In this document: one piece after another, positions 10,413-18,920 of the stretch | Layout: each line of letters begins with the position of its first letter | Position numbering within the stretch: position 1 is the stretch's first letter | Assembly (NCBI GenBank): GCA_964036045.1 | Contig: OZ038382.1 | Span: 101,124,357 to 101,188,356, forward strand | DNA length: 64,000 bases | Reading direction: 5' to 3' | Source of the DNA: Eutreptiella sp. 'Long Island Sound 2002' | Taxonomy: Eukaryota; Euglenozoa; Euglenophyceae; Eutreptiales; Eutreptiaceae | Notes under the pieces: generated by a model | Told to the model about the DNA's origin: nothing | Seen by the model: the letters and a program-made list of their open reading frames with translations, nothing else | Database searches by the model: none | Program-made: the position numbers and the translations under genes

Positions 10413-10945
10413 CGCTCACCTTTTTTCGTTCCTACTTCTTGTTCGGTTCCGGACTATCGGCTTCTTCCCCGGATGTTCAAGTCCAGGGCATCTGTCCGCA
10501 TCCCCCCAGATGCTCCAGTCCAGGGGGCGGCGTTTCTTGTCTCCGCGGCCCCCCGGATGTTCCAGTCCAGGGGGCCGGCATCTTGCTTCTTGGCCTCACC
10601 CCGGATGTTCCAGTCCAGGGCCGTTGGCTGGCCCCCCGGATGTCCCAGTCCAGGGGCCGCCATCTTGCTTCTTGGCCAGGCCCCAGGTGTTCCAGTCCAG
10701 GGCTGTTGGCTGGCCCCCCGGATGTTCCAGTCCAGGGGGCCGGGCCGCCATCCTGCTTCTTGGCCTCCTTCGGTCCGCAGCCCCCCGGATGCTCCAGTCC
10801 AGGGGGCCGTTATCTTGCTTCTTGGCCACGCCCCGGATGTTCCAGTCCAGGGCCGTTGTGGCTCACCCTGTGGTCCTCTCTCCTTAGGTCCGAAGCCCCC
10901 CGGATGTTCCAGTCCACGGGGCGGTTCATTTTGTCTTCGCGGGGC
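10413..10945. repeat. Block A of repeated ~22-bp motif inside the hexamer array
   Basis: A unique-looking block interrupts the hexamer array. It contains about ten copies of a motif close to CCGGATGTTCCAGTCCAGGG at irregular 33-66 bp spacing (for example near 10473, 10553, 10601, 10718, 10784, 10833 and 10899). Shared spacer text (CATCTTGCTTCTTGGCC) lies between them. It starts with a CACCTTTTTTCG...TTCGGTTCCGG leader that recurs at 12215 and 12337. Confidence 0.9.
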
Positions 10946-12330
10946 AGTGGCAGGGGCGGGCAGGAGCAGGGGCAGTTGCAGGGGCAGGGGCAGTGGCAGG
11001 TGCTGGGGCAGGGGCAGAGGCAGGGGCAGTGGCAGTGGCAGGGGCAGGGGCTGGGGCAGAGGCTGGGGCAGGGGAGGCAGGGGCAGGGGCAGGGGCAGTG
11101 GCAGGGGCAGGGGCAGGGGTAGGGGCAGGGGCAGGAGCAGGAGCAGTGGCAGGGGCAGGGGCAGGGGCAGGGGTAGTGGCTGGAGCAGGGGCAGTGGCAG
11201 TGGAAGGGGCAGTGGGAGGAGCAAGTGCAGTGGCAGGGGCAGGGGTAGGGGCAGGGGCAGGGGCAGGGGCAGCGGCAGGAGCAGGGGCAGTGGCAAGGGC
11301 AGTGGGAGGGGCAGGTGCAGTGGCAGGGGCAGGGGCAGGGGCAGGGGCAGTGGCAGAGGTAGGGGCAGGGGCAGGGGCAGGGGCAGGGGTAGGGGCAGGG
11401 GCAGGGGCAGGGGCAGCGGCAGGAGCAGGGGCAGTGGCAGGGGCAGGGGAAGGGGCAGGGGCAGGGGTAGAGGCAGGGACAGGGGCAGGGGCAGGGGCAG
11501 TAGCAGGGGCAGGGGCAGGGGCAGAGGCTGGGGCAGTGGCAGGGGCAGTGGCAGGGGCAGGGGCAGGGGCAGTGGCAGGGGCAGTGGCAGTAGCAGGGGC
11601 AGGGGCAGGGGCAGTGGCAGTAGCTTAGGGCAGGGGCACGGGCAGTGGCAGTAGCAGGGGCACGGGCAGGGGCACGGGCAGTGGCTGCGGCAGGAGCAAG
11701 GGCAGGGGCAGAGGCAGGGGCAGGGGGGGCAGGGGCAGGGGCTGGGGCAGTGGCATGTGCAGGGGCAGAGGCAGGGGCTGGGGTAGGGGCAGTGGCAGGG
11801 GCAGGGGCAGGGGCAGGGGTAGGGGCAGGGGCAGGGGCAGTGGCAGGAGCAGGGGCAGTGGCAGGGGCAGGGGCAGTGGCAGGGGTAGGGGCAGGGCCAG
11901 AGACAGGGGCTGTGGGAGGCGCAGGGGCAGTGACAGGGGCAGGGGCAGGGGCAGATGCCGGGGCAGGGGCAGGGGCAGAGCTGGGGCAGGGGCTGAGGTA
12001 GGGGCAGGGGCAGGGGCAGGGGCAGGGGCAAGGGCAGGGGCAGGGGCAGTAGCAGGGGCAGGGGCAGGGGCAGGGGCAGTGGCAGGGGCAGTGGCAGGGG
12101 CAGGGGCAGTGGCAGTGGCAGTGGCAGGGGCAGGGCAAGGGGAAGTGGCAGTAGCAGGGGCATGGGCAGGGGCAGGGGCAGGGGCAGTGGCAGTAGCAGG
12201 GGCACGTTGTCCTTTGTTCGCTCCTCCTTCTTGTTCGGTTCCGGGGCAGGGGCAGGGGCAGTGGCAGGGGCAGGGGCAGGGGGGGGGGGCAGGGGCAGGG
12301 GCAGTGGCAGGAACAGGGGCCGTAGCAGAG
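10946..12330. repeat. Hexanucleotide array (GGGGCA)n, second segment
   Basis: The same hexamer resumes directly after block A. It is interrupted only at about 12205-12243 by a short copy of the block leader (TTGTTCGCTCCTCCTTCTTG). The array then continues to about 12330, including a G9 run near 12280. Confidence 0.95.
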
Positions 12331-12870
12331 CCGTTCACCTTTTTTCGCTCCTCCTTCGTGTTCGGTTCCGGATTATCGGCTTCCTCCCCGGATGTTCCAG
12401 TCCAGGGCTCTGTCTACATCCCCCCAGATGCTCCAGTCCAGGGGGCGGCGTTTCTTGTCTTCGCGGCCCCCCGGATGTTCCAGTCCGGGGCGTCTGTCTA
12501 CATCCCCCCAGATGCTCCAGTCCAGGGGGCGGCGTTTCTTGTCTTCGCGGCCCCCCGGATGTTCCAGTCCGGGGGCCGCCATCTTGGTTCTTGGCCACGC
12601 CCAGAATGTTCCAGTCCAGGGCTGTTGGCTGGGCCCCCGGATGTTCCAGTCCAGTGGGCCGGGCCGCCATCTTGCTTCTTTGCCTCCTTCGGTCCGCAGA
12701 TCCCCCGGATGCTCCAGTCCAGGGGGCCGTTTTCTTGCTTCTTGGCCACGCCCCGGATGTTCCAGTCCAGGGCCGTTGTGGCTCATCATGTTCTCCTCTC
12801 TCTTTCGGTCCGCAGCCCCTCGGATGCTCCAGTCCAGGGGGCGAGTCATCTTGTCTTCGCGAGGCAGTGG
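12331..12870. repeat. Block B, second copy of the ~22-bp motif block
   Basis: This block has the same leader, same motif and nearly the same order of motif copies as block A. One unit is duplicated locally (12405-12485 and 12488-12565 are close copies). A short hexamer remnant (GAGGCAGTGGCAGG) follows at about 12858, showing that the block was duplicated within the array. Confidence 0.9.
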
Positions 12871-12944
12871 CAGGAGCGGGGAATTCGTTGGACGCGGGTG
12901 AGTAGGCGAGTCATCTTATTGCACTCATGACGTATGCTATTGAA

Positions 12945-13965
12945 TTATGGCTCCTGTTCACCTGTGCGCTCGCTCTGTGTGCTGTGCTGCGTGCGCGGTG
13001 TCCGGGGCCTCTTTGCTCCTGTTCACCGGTGTGCGCACTCGGTGTGCTGTGCCGCGTGTGCGGTGTCCGGGGCCACTTGGCCCCTGTTCACCGGTGTGCT
13101 CTCTCGGTGTGCTGTGCTTCGTGTGCGTTGTCCGGGGCCACTTGGCTCCTGGTCACCTGTGTGCTCACTCGGTGTGCTGTGTTGCGTGTGCGCTGTCCCG
13201 AGCCTCTTGGCTCCTGTTCACCGGTGTGCTCTCCTGGTGCGCTGTGCTGCGTGTGCGATGTCGGGGGCCATTGGGCTCCTGTTCACCGGTGTGCATGTCC
13301 GTCGTGTGTTGTTGTGCGTGTGGCGCGGTGTGTGTGTGGTGTCCGGGGCCTCTCTGCTCCCGTTCGCCAGTGTGCTTGTTCAATGTGTCGTGCTGCGTGT
13401 GCGGCGTCCGGGGCCGCTTGGCTCCCGTTCACCGGTGTGCTCTGTTGGTGTGTTGTGTTGCGTGTGCGGTGTCCGGGGCCTCTCTGCTCCTGTGCTCTGG
13501 TCTGCACGCTCGTTGTGTTGTGTTGCGCGTGCAGTGTTCTGGGCCTCTTGGCTCCTGTTCACCGGTGTGCGTGCTCTGTGTCTTGTGTTGCGCTTGTGGC
13601 GTGTTGTGTGTGCAGTGTGCGCCCTCGTGTATGCATGCTGCCTTTTTGCATTCTTGTCATGACACATTGTTGTGTTGCGTGTGCGGTGTCAGGGGCCTCT
13701 TGGCTCCTGTTCACTGGTGTGCTTGTGCGGTGTGTTGTGTGGTGTGTGCGGTGTCCTAGGCCATTTGGCTCCTGTTCACCGGTGTGCCCGCCTGGCGTGT
13801 GTTGTGTTCCGTGTGCGGTGTCCTGGGCCTCGTGGCTCCTGTTCACCGGTGTGCTGTGCGCTTGTTTGATGTGTTGTGTGTTGTGTGCTGTGTCCTGGGC
13901 CACATGGCTCCTGTTCACTGGTGTGCCTGTTCGGTGTGTTGCATGGTGCGTGTGGTGTGGGTGTG
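12945..13965. repeat. ~64-bp tandem repeat array
   Basis: About 14 copies of a unit of 62-70 bp contain GGCTCCTGTTCACCGGTGTGC, followed by a TGTG-rich half ending in GGTGTCCGGGGCC. Copies begin near 12953, 13017, 13083, 13147, 13213, 13277, 13363, 13425, 13553, 13703, 13768, 13838 and 13908. The Cys/Val-rich open frames here are shadows of the repeat. Confidence 0.92.
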
Positions 13966-14004
13966 GGTGTGTGCTCGCGTGTGCCATACCGACCTCCTTG
14001 CATT

Positions 14005-15215
14005 TTTCGTCGCGCCCAAGAGTAGGCGCCGTCGGCGTACTCCTCTTGGGATCTTGTGTGCATTCATGACATGTGCTATTTGGTCCCTGCGTTGCGGACT
14101 CTTTGTTTTAGGTGACGCCAAGAGTAAGCGTGCCTTAATGTACGCATGGCGGCATATGCCATTTACTCGTTGGTTTGTGGAGTCTTTGTTTTTTGCGACG
14201 CCCAAGAGTAGGCGTGTTTGCTTAGTGCCTTCATGACCCATGCTACTTATTCTTTTCGTCATGGACTCTTTGTTTTTGGCGACGCCCAAGAGTAAGCGTG
14301 TCTAATGCATGCATGGTGGTGTATGCTATTTACTCGTTGGTGTGTGGACTCTTTGTATTTTGCGATGCCCAAGAGTAGGCGTGTTTGCTTAATGCAATCA
14401 TGACATGCTAATTTTTTTTATGTCATGGACTCTTTGTTTTTTGTGCGACGCCCAAGAGTAAGCATGCCTTAATGCATGCATGGCGTCATGTATTACTTAC
14501 TCGTTGGTTTGTGGACTCTTTGTATTTTGCGACGCCCAAGAGGAGGCGTGCTTGCTTAATGCATTCATGTCATGCTACTCATTCTTCATGTCTTGGACTC
14601 CTTGTTTATTGCGACACCTAAGAGTAAGCGTGTCTTAATGCATGCATGCCGGCATACGCTACTTACTCGTTGGTTTGTGGACTCTTCATATTTTGCGACG
14701 CCCAAGAGTTGGCGTGTTTGCCTAATGCATTCATGTCATACTACTTATTCTTCATGTCATGGACTCTTTGTTTCTTGCGACGCCCAAGAGTAAGCGTGTC
14801 TTAATGCATACATGGCGGCATATGTTACTTACTTGTTGGTTTGTCGACTCTTTGTATTTTGCGACGCCCAAAAGTAGGCGTGTTTGTTTAATGCATTCAT
14901 GACATGCTACTCATTCTTTATGTCTTGGACTCTTTGTTTTTTGCGACGCCCCAGAGTAAGCGTGTCTTAATGCATACATGGCGGCATATGTTACTTACTT
15001 GTTGGTTTGTCGACTCTTTGTATTTTGCGACGCCCAAAAGTAGGCGTGTTTGTTTAATGCATTCATGACATGCTACTCATTCTTTATGTCTTGGACTCTT
15101 TGTTTTTTGCGACGCCCAAGAGCAAGCGTGTCTTAATGCATGCGTGGCGGCATATGCTACATACTCGTTGGTTTGTGGACTCTCTGTATTTTGCGACGCC
15201 CAAGAGTAGGCATGT
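14005..15215. repeat. ~83-bp tandem array with 166-bp higher-order unit
   Basis: About 15 monomers share TTTGCGACGCCCAAGAGTA at ~83-bp spacing (14197, 14280, 14363, 14447, 14531, 14696, 14777, 14861, 14944, 15027, 15110, 15193). Two monomer types alternate, one with AGTAAGCGTGTCTTAATGCAT and one with AGTAGGCGTGTTTGCTTAA, forming a 166-bp dimer. The dimers at about 14777-14943 and 14944-15110 are almost identical, which suggests recent expansion. Confidence 0.93.
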
Positions 15216-15594
15216 TTGCTGAATGCTGTTGTTGGGGCGTGCACTCAAGCTCTAGTTCCCTACTTGCGAGCACTTTGCTATGGTTTTTCTATTATCGGGA
15301 AAGGTTTTGAGATGACTTTGCGAAAGGAGTGCCCGAAGTCCATCGTGAGAACGTGCGTGAAAGATCGGAAGACGTCCATGGGTTTCAAGAGCGGATTTGA
15401 CAACAAGGCAAGAGTTGACAAATACACTTCATTCTCATGAAAAAGATGTGCTTCAAAAAGCCTCTTTCACATATGGGGCTTTGCAATCCGATGCCTTGTG
15501 AGATGGATCACTGCATCTCCAACAAAGATTAAATGTTGCATAGGAAGTAAATCGGGAACAACGATCATCCTTTCGAGCAAAACCTTTAACGTTC
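15216..15594 (+). other. Probable 5' LTR region of Ty3-2, non-coding
   Basis: This unique sequence lies between the satellite array and the Ty3-2 primer-binding site, where the 5' LTR is expected. I found no matching 3' LTR because the element is truncated at 54201. No clear TG start was fixed. Confidence 0.45.
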
Positions 15595-15606
15595 TGGTAG
15601 CAGAGA
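15595..15606 (+). other. Primer-binding site for initiator tRNA-Met (Ty3-2)
   Basis: The plus strand reads TGGTAGCAGAGA preceded by TTC, matching the Ty3-1 site in its first eleven bases. It precedes the gag-like frames and sets the left end of the internal region of Ty3-2. Confidence 0.75.
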
Positions 15607-15693
15607 CTTTCAGTCTTTGCGTACCTGCAACCCCGTGCAGTATGACCAGTACGTTGAGACTGACAACACTTTTGAAGGGCGGAAGAAAATCTT

Positions 15694-15969
15694 ATGGACA
15701 CCAACGACACTGCCGAGAAGACAGCGCCCTCAGTGGCACTATCAAAACCGGCATCTAAGCCCAGACCTGGTAAACCTGAAGCTGAGGAGCCTGTACTTTC
15801 AGTGCCCTTCAGTGGGCTTGGGGACGCTTCCCTGGAGGGCTTGAGACCTGCCTTCAGTGGACTTTCCGTGGCGGCACCTGAAGGCAAAGAGAGGGAGAAG
15901 GAGAAGGAAGCAGTGAATATGGAAGTCGAAGAGAAAGACCCCGAAGATCAAACACGAAACGTCCGATGA
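15694..15969 (+). pseudogene. Gag N-terminal leader frame (Ty3-2)
   Basis: A 91-residue charged, Pro/Glu-rich frame starts with ATG about 90 bases after the primer-binding site. It has no recognisable domain. Position and composition match the low-complexity N-terminus of the Ty3-1 Gag. It ends at a TGA before the next gag-like frame. Confidence 0.5.
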
Positions 15970-16099
15970 GGTACCCTTCCATGACAAACCTGCTGAGAGC
16001 GCGCCGAGCGCCTTTGATGACCCTGCAGTATCCTCTCCAACAACCACTACACTCCAAGGCACACATCCAGCGACATCCTCACCCAAAACCACTCCACCA

Positions 16100-16795
16100 G
16101 TGGCTGAGGGTCTAGGCTCTACTGGTATGCCTTACTGCACCTATGGTGTGACTGCAACCGCAACTGCAGCACCTGTGGCGACTGCAGTCAGCGAACCAGT
16201 GGCATCCAGCTCCACCTACACCGGGATTCGTGAGTCTATGGTGCGTCGCTACAATGATGACTATCACAGAACCGCTACGGCTGAGTACATAACCGGTATA
16301 CCTGGATATGCAGCGCCCGAGACTGGCTATACCATGCCAGCACCTGGCTTCACCTCTCTGAGTAGCATACGCGGCACTGAGTCGTGCGGAGGGAGGAGCA
16401 GAGGATCAGGAACATCCTCCAACAAGCCCTTGACGCGGTCGGAGAAAGGAGAAACTCTTCGAGGAGCCACTGCAGACCTAGTGCGCGATCTCACTCAAGA
16501 AATTAGGGCCAAATTAGAGCCCCTGATTCCTCCCAAAGGGTCACCTACGACCATGGGAGCTTCACATCGTCTACAAGCCAACCATCTGTTTGCCGGACTG
16601 ACTCACACCCTGGGAGGCGTGAGGAGCCGGCCTATGCCGACCCCTGCTCTAATACCAAGGAGTCCCTTTGTACCAAGAACAGCCCAGCCGCCCTACAGCC
16701 ATGTGGAGAACTCCACCCCAGCCGAAGTAGACCAGTTGGGACTGACAGCCCTAAGGGCTATGGTTGATGTTGAGCCCTACAGCTCCAGTGATTAG
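16100..16795 (+). pseudogene. Gag N-terminal low-complexity region (Ty3-2)
   Basis: A 231-residue Ser/Thr/Ala/Pro-rich frame carries a Tyr-rich patch (YTGIRESMVRRYNDDYHR, GYAAPETGYTMPAPGF). A more helical stretch follows (ATADLVRDLTQEIRAKLEPL). No domain is recognised. By position between the primer-binding site and the capsid frame it belongs to Gag. An ATG opens it, but it ends in a TAG about 245 bases before the capsid frame. Confidence 0.55.
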
Positions 16796-17040
16796 GGCGG
16801 TGATCCTCCTGATGATGAGCCGCCATCGCTGACGTCTGCTTCACCCTCTGAGGACGATGACTCTGAGGACCCCCAGAACCCGGGTGGCAAGAAAAAAACG
16901 AAAAAGAGGAAGACCAAGTGCCAAAAGAGACACGGGTCCAAGGAGGCTAAGGCCATCCCCACCTCCATGATTGTGGTGACAGGGCCTGAGATCACCGGGA
17001 CCTCAGCGAGTTCGCTGAGAACTTTGGCTGGTTCCTGAGG
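16796..17040 (+). pseudogene. Frame-broken link between Gag N-terminus and capsid (Ty3-2)
   Basis: This short stretch between two gag frames is acidic then basic when read in the plus frames (for example SEDDDSEDPQNP). It has no long open frame of its own. It is the eroded joint of the gag gene. Confidence 0.4.
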
Positions 17041-17604
17041 ATGACCTGCCAAACCAACGCTAATGGTCGGGTGAAGTGCGATCTGCTCCTGCAGTGTTGC
17101 AAGACTAAGTACCTGCAGAAGTCGGCTACCTTCGCCCAGGTCTTGCTTGCCCTAGATAGGCAGCACCATTCCTATGAGACCGACCTCTCGATCCGGACCG
17201 AGATCCAGAACCTGGCTGTGTTGCCCAACAACCCCAAGGCAGCCCAGATTTCCGAGTTGCTGGCCGCCTTGGACCACTGCGTAGGGCGACTGACGCCCGG
17301 TTCTTATGGCAGCAACGAGCTGCTATTCTGGTTGGTGGCCAAGATCCCACGAGACGTGTGGGATGAATGCTGGGCAGTGGCGGAGCGCAAGGCCAGAACC
17401 CTCACCTATGAGGCCTTGTCCCTGCTGCTTTTCGGGCTGGGGTTGGAGAAAGAAAGCAACCAGCACCTGAATGCCTACCGCCCCGGAGGAGGCGGCTCTG
17501 GGTGCCATGGCCGGGGGTACCAGGGACCCCGACGTGGACAGGGGACTATAATACCCTCAAAATTCCCGCATTATGAGCAACGTCCAGGAGCTCTTCTGGT
17601 GTGA
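17041..17604 (+). pseudogene. Gag capsid region (Ty3-2)
   Basis: The 187-residue frame contains CDLLLQCCKTKYLQKSATFAQ, HHSYETDL, AAQISELLAALDHCV and FWLVAKIPRDVWDEC. These line up with the Ty3-1 capsid frames at 5523-5849 and at the end of 5865-7127, so the two Ty3-1 frames are one domain here. It ends in a Gly-rich linker and overlaps the nucleocapsid frame by about 30 bases in another phase. Confidence 0.78.
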
Positions 17605-18205
17605 GGCCAGAGAGGAGCAGGGTTGCCTGCTTCATGTCCCTGATCGCGACCAGCGGAATTATTTCATGGTCCAGGGTGGGGAGCAGGAGACCAACACGGG
17701 CGGCAAAGCCAAGCTGCCGGACCACTACAGGTGCACCATCACCTGTGCGTCCTGTGGTAAGAGGAAGCACTACGAAGACGAGTGCTACCACAAGCAATGC
17801 CTCTCCGCGAAGCTCAAGAACAGGAACGGCAGTGGCAAAGGCAGCGGCATGGGCAACGCTGACCAGGACAGTGGCAAGGGCAAGTCCAAGTGCCATGACA
17901 AAGGCCAAGAGAAGGGCAAAGGTGGACGAGGACGCTCTGACTGCAAGCCGGAGAAGGACAAGAGGGCTGACAAGTCCGGAGGGAACCCCAATCCTACACG
18001 AGGGGGGAACTCTGAGCCCTCTGCTGGGCAGTCAAATCCGGGGCCTACGACCCGTTCCCAGACGCAAGCCCAACAAGAGGAAGGGATTAAGCGTGCCAAC
18101 AAAGATGGCTACCAGTCTAACGCCGGCAAACGTTCCCGCTTCATGCGTATGGCGGGAAAAATGCAGAAGACGGGATTTGAAGTGACCTGCCCCGCGGAGT
18201 TCTGA
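17573..18205 (+). pseudogene. Gag nucleocapsid with CCHC zinc knuckle (Ty3-2)
   Basis: The 210-residue frame carries CASCGKRKHYEDEC, an exact C-x2-C-x4-H-x4-C knuckle, followed by a Lys/Gly-rich basic tail (KGKGGRGRSDCKPEKDKRAD). The Ty3-1 equivalent is at 4889-5623. A stop codon separates it from the protease. Confidence 0.82.
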
Positions 18206-18257
18206 CAGGAACGCTCTCGGGGATCTACAGACCTGGTGTTCTGGGTACGTATCCGTC

Positions 18258-18636
18258 TTGGGGGACGGGAATACCCTGGGGGTACTGGATACTGGGGCTA
18301 CTATATCTATTGTGGCCAACAAAATGTTTACCTCCTGGGGACTAGAAGAACATCATGCCTACCGCAGTCATTCGCATGGGGGATGGTCATGTGGTGCACA
18401 GTTGTGGGGACTGCGAGGTGGACGTGCCTATGCGATCAAGGAGCATTGCCCATCGTTTCTACGTGATGGACACCGAACCCTTCGACTTTGTACTGGGAAC
18501 CGACTTTGATTCTTCGTCGAGCACTCCCAGATTCTATCCCTCACGCTGCAAGCACCCTATGTCCTCCAAGTGGACCATGTTGACGGAGGGGAATCTGTGC
18601 CACTGGAGCAGTCTGAGCACACGTCAAGCTACCTGA
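18258..18636 (+). pseudogene. Retropepsin-type protease (Ty3-2)
   Basis: The active-site region NTLGVLDTGATISIVANKMF is in one frame (18258 on). The flap and C-terminal region (IRMGDGHVVHSCGDCEVDV, FDFVLGTDFDS) is in another (18355 on). The frame break lies near 18350. The Ty3-1 counterpart is at 4622-4864 plus the start of its pol frame. Confidence 0.82.
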
Positions 18637-18884
18637 GAATATGCAAGAAGGAGCCATCTACCATGATGGTCGCCTCCAAACGTGAGGACTATCAGCTCCT
18701 TGGGGATGTCCTAGACCAAGGTCTGAAGGGGTTGGGATACTCCCGGGAAGACCTGAACGTGGAGCTTTTCGCGAGCAACAAGTAACATGTCTTGGACCTG
18801 TACTGCAGCAAGGGGAAAAATTGCTGCTACAAATTTTACTGGCCCTCTTTGGGGAGGGCCTACGGGAACGCCAGGTTCAGTGAA
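18570..18884 (+). pseudogene. Start of methyltransferase-like domain, cut by LINE insertion (Ty3-2)
   Basis: The frame reads LGYSREDLNVELFASNK, a TAA stop, then HVLDLYCSKGKNCCYKFYW and RAYGNARFSEL. This parallels VELFASQQQHIMQLYCSKHLN and LAYANPPF in Ty3-1. Homology ends at the codons for SEL, where the 7-bp duplication begins. The domain resumes at 41796. Here the NPPF box is replaced by NARF. Confidence 0.78.
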
Positions 18885-18891
18885 CTGGGGA
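18885..18891. repeat. Target-site duplication CTGGGGA, left copy
   Basis: The same seven bases occur at 41789-41795. Removing the intervening 22,897 bp plus one copy restores a continuous Ty3-2 reading (SELGKTLTKV), as expected for insertion by target-primed reverse transcription. Confidence 0.85.
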
Positions 18892-18920
18892 GGGTTTTGA
18901 GGTTTGAGGTTTGATTTTGC
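18892..18920 (-). repeat. LINE 3' terminal short-repeat tail
   Basis: The minus strand ends with AATCAAACCTCAAACCTC and then AAAACCC, about two and a half copies of a 7-mer. Many LINEs end in a microsatellite rather than poly(A). The tail abuts the target-site duplication. Confidence 0.7.

Noticed and set aside
10413-10945. CRISPR-like array of ~22-bp motifs
   Set aside because: Spacing is irregular, the spacers are shared instead of unique, no cas genes are near, and the context is eukaryotic satellite DNA.
7793-12930. Very long open frames (up to ~1,200 codons) of Gly-Arg, Gly-Ala, Pro-Leu and Cys-Pro repeats
   Set aside because: They exist in all six frames because the hexamer contains no stop codon. 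There is no non-repeat protein sequence attached.
12934-14236. Cys/Val-rich frames that look like cysteine-rich proteins
   Set aside because: They are direct translations of the ~64-bp tandem repeat, in several frames on both strands.
15453-15887. Minus-strand frame with CWRCSDPSHKASDC, an exact CCHC knuckle pattern
   Set aside because: It runs antisense across the Ty3-2 primer-binding site and gag leader. With no RT or other partner it is more likely coincidence, although a fragment of another gag gene cannot be excluded.
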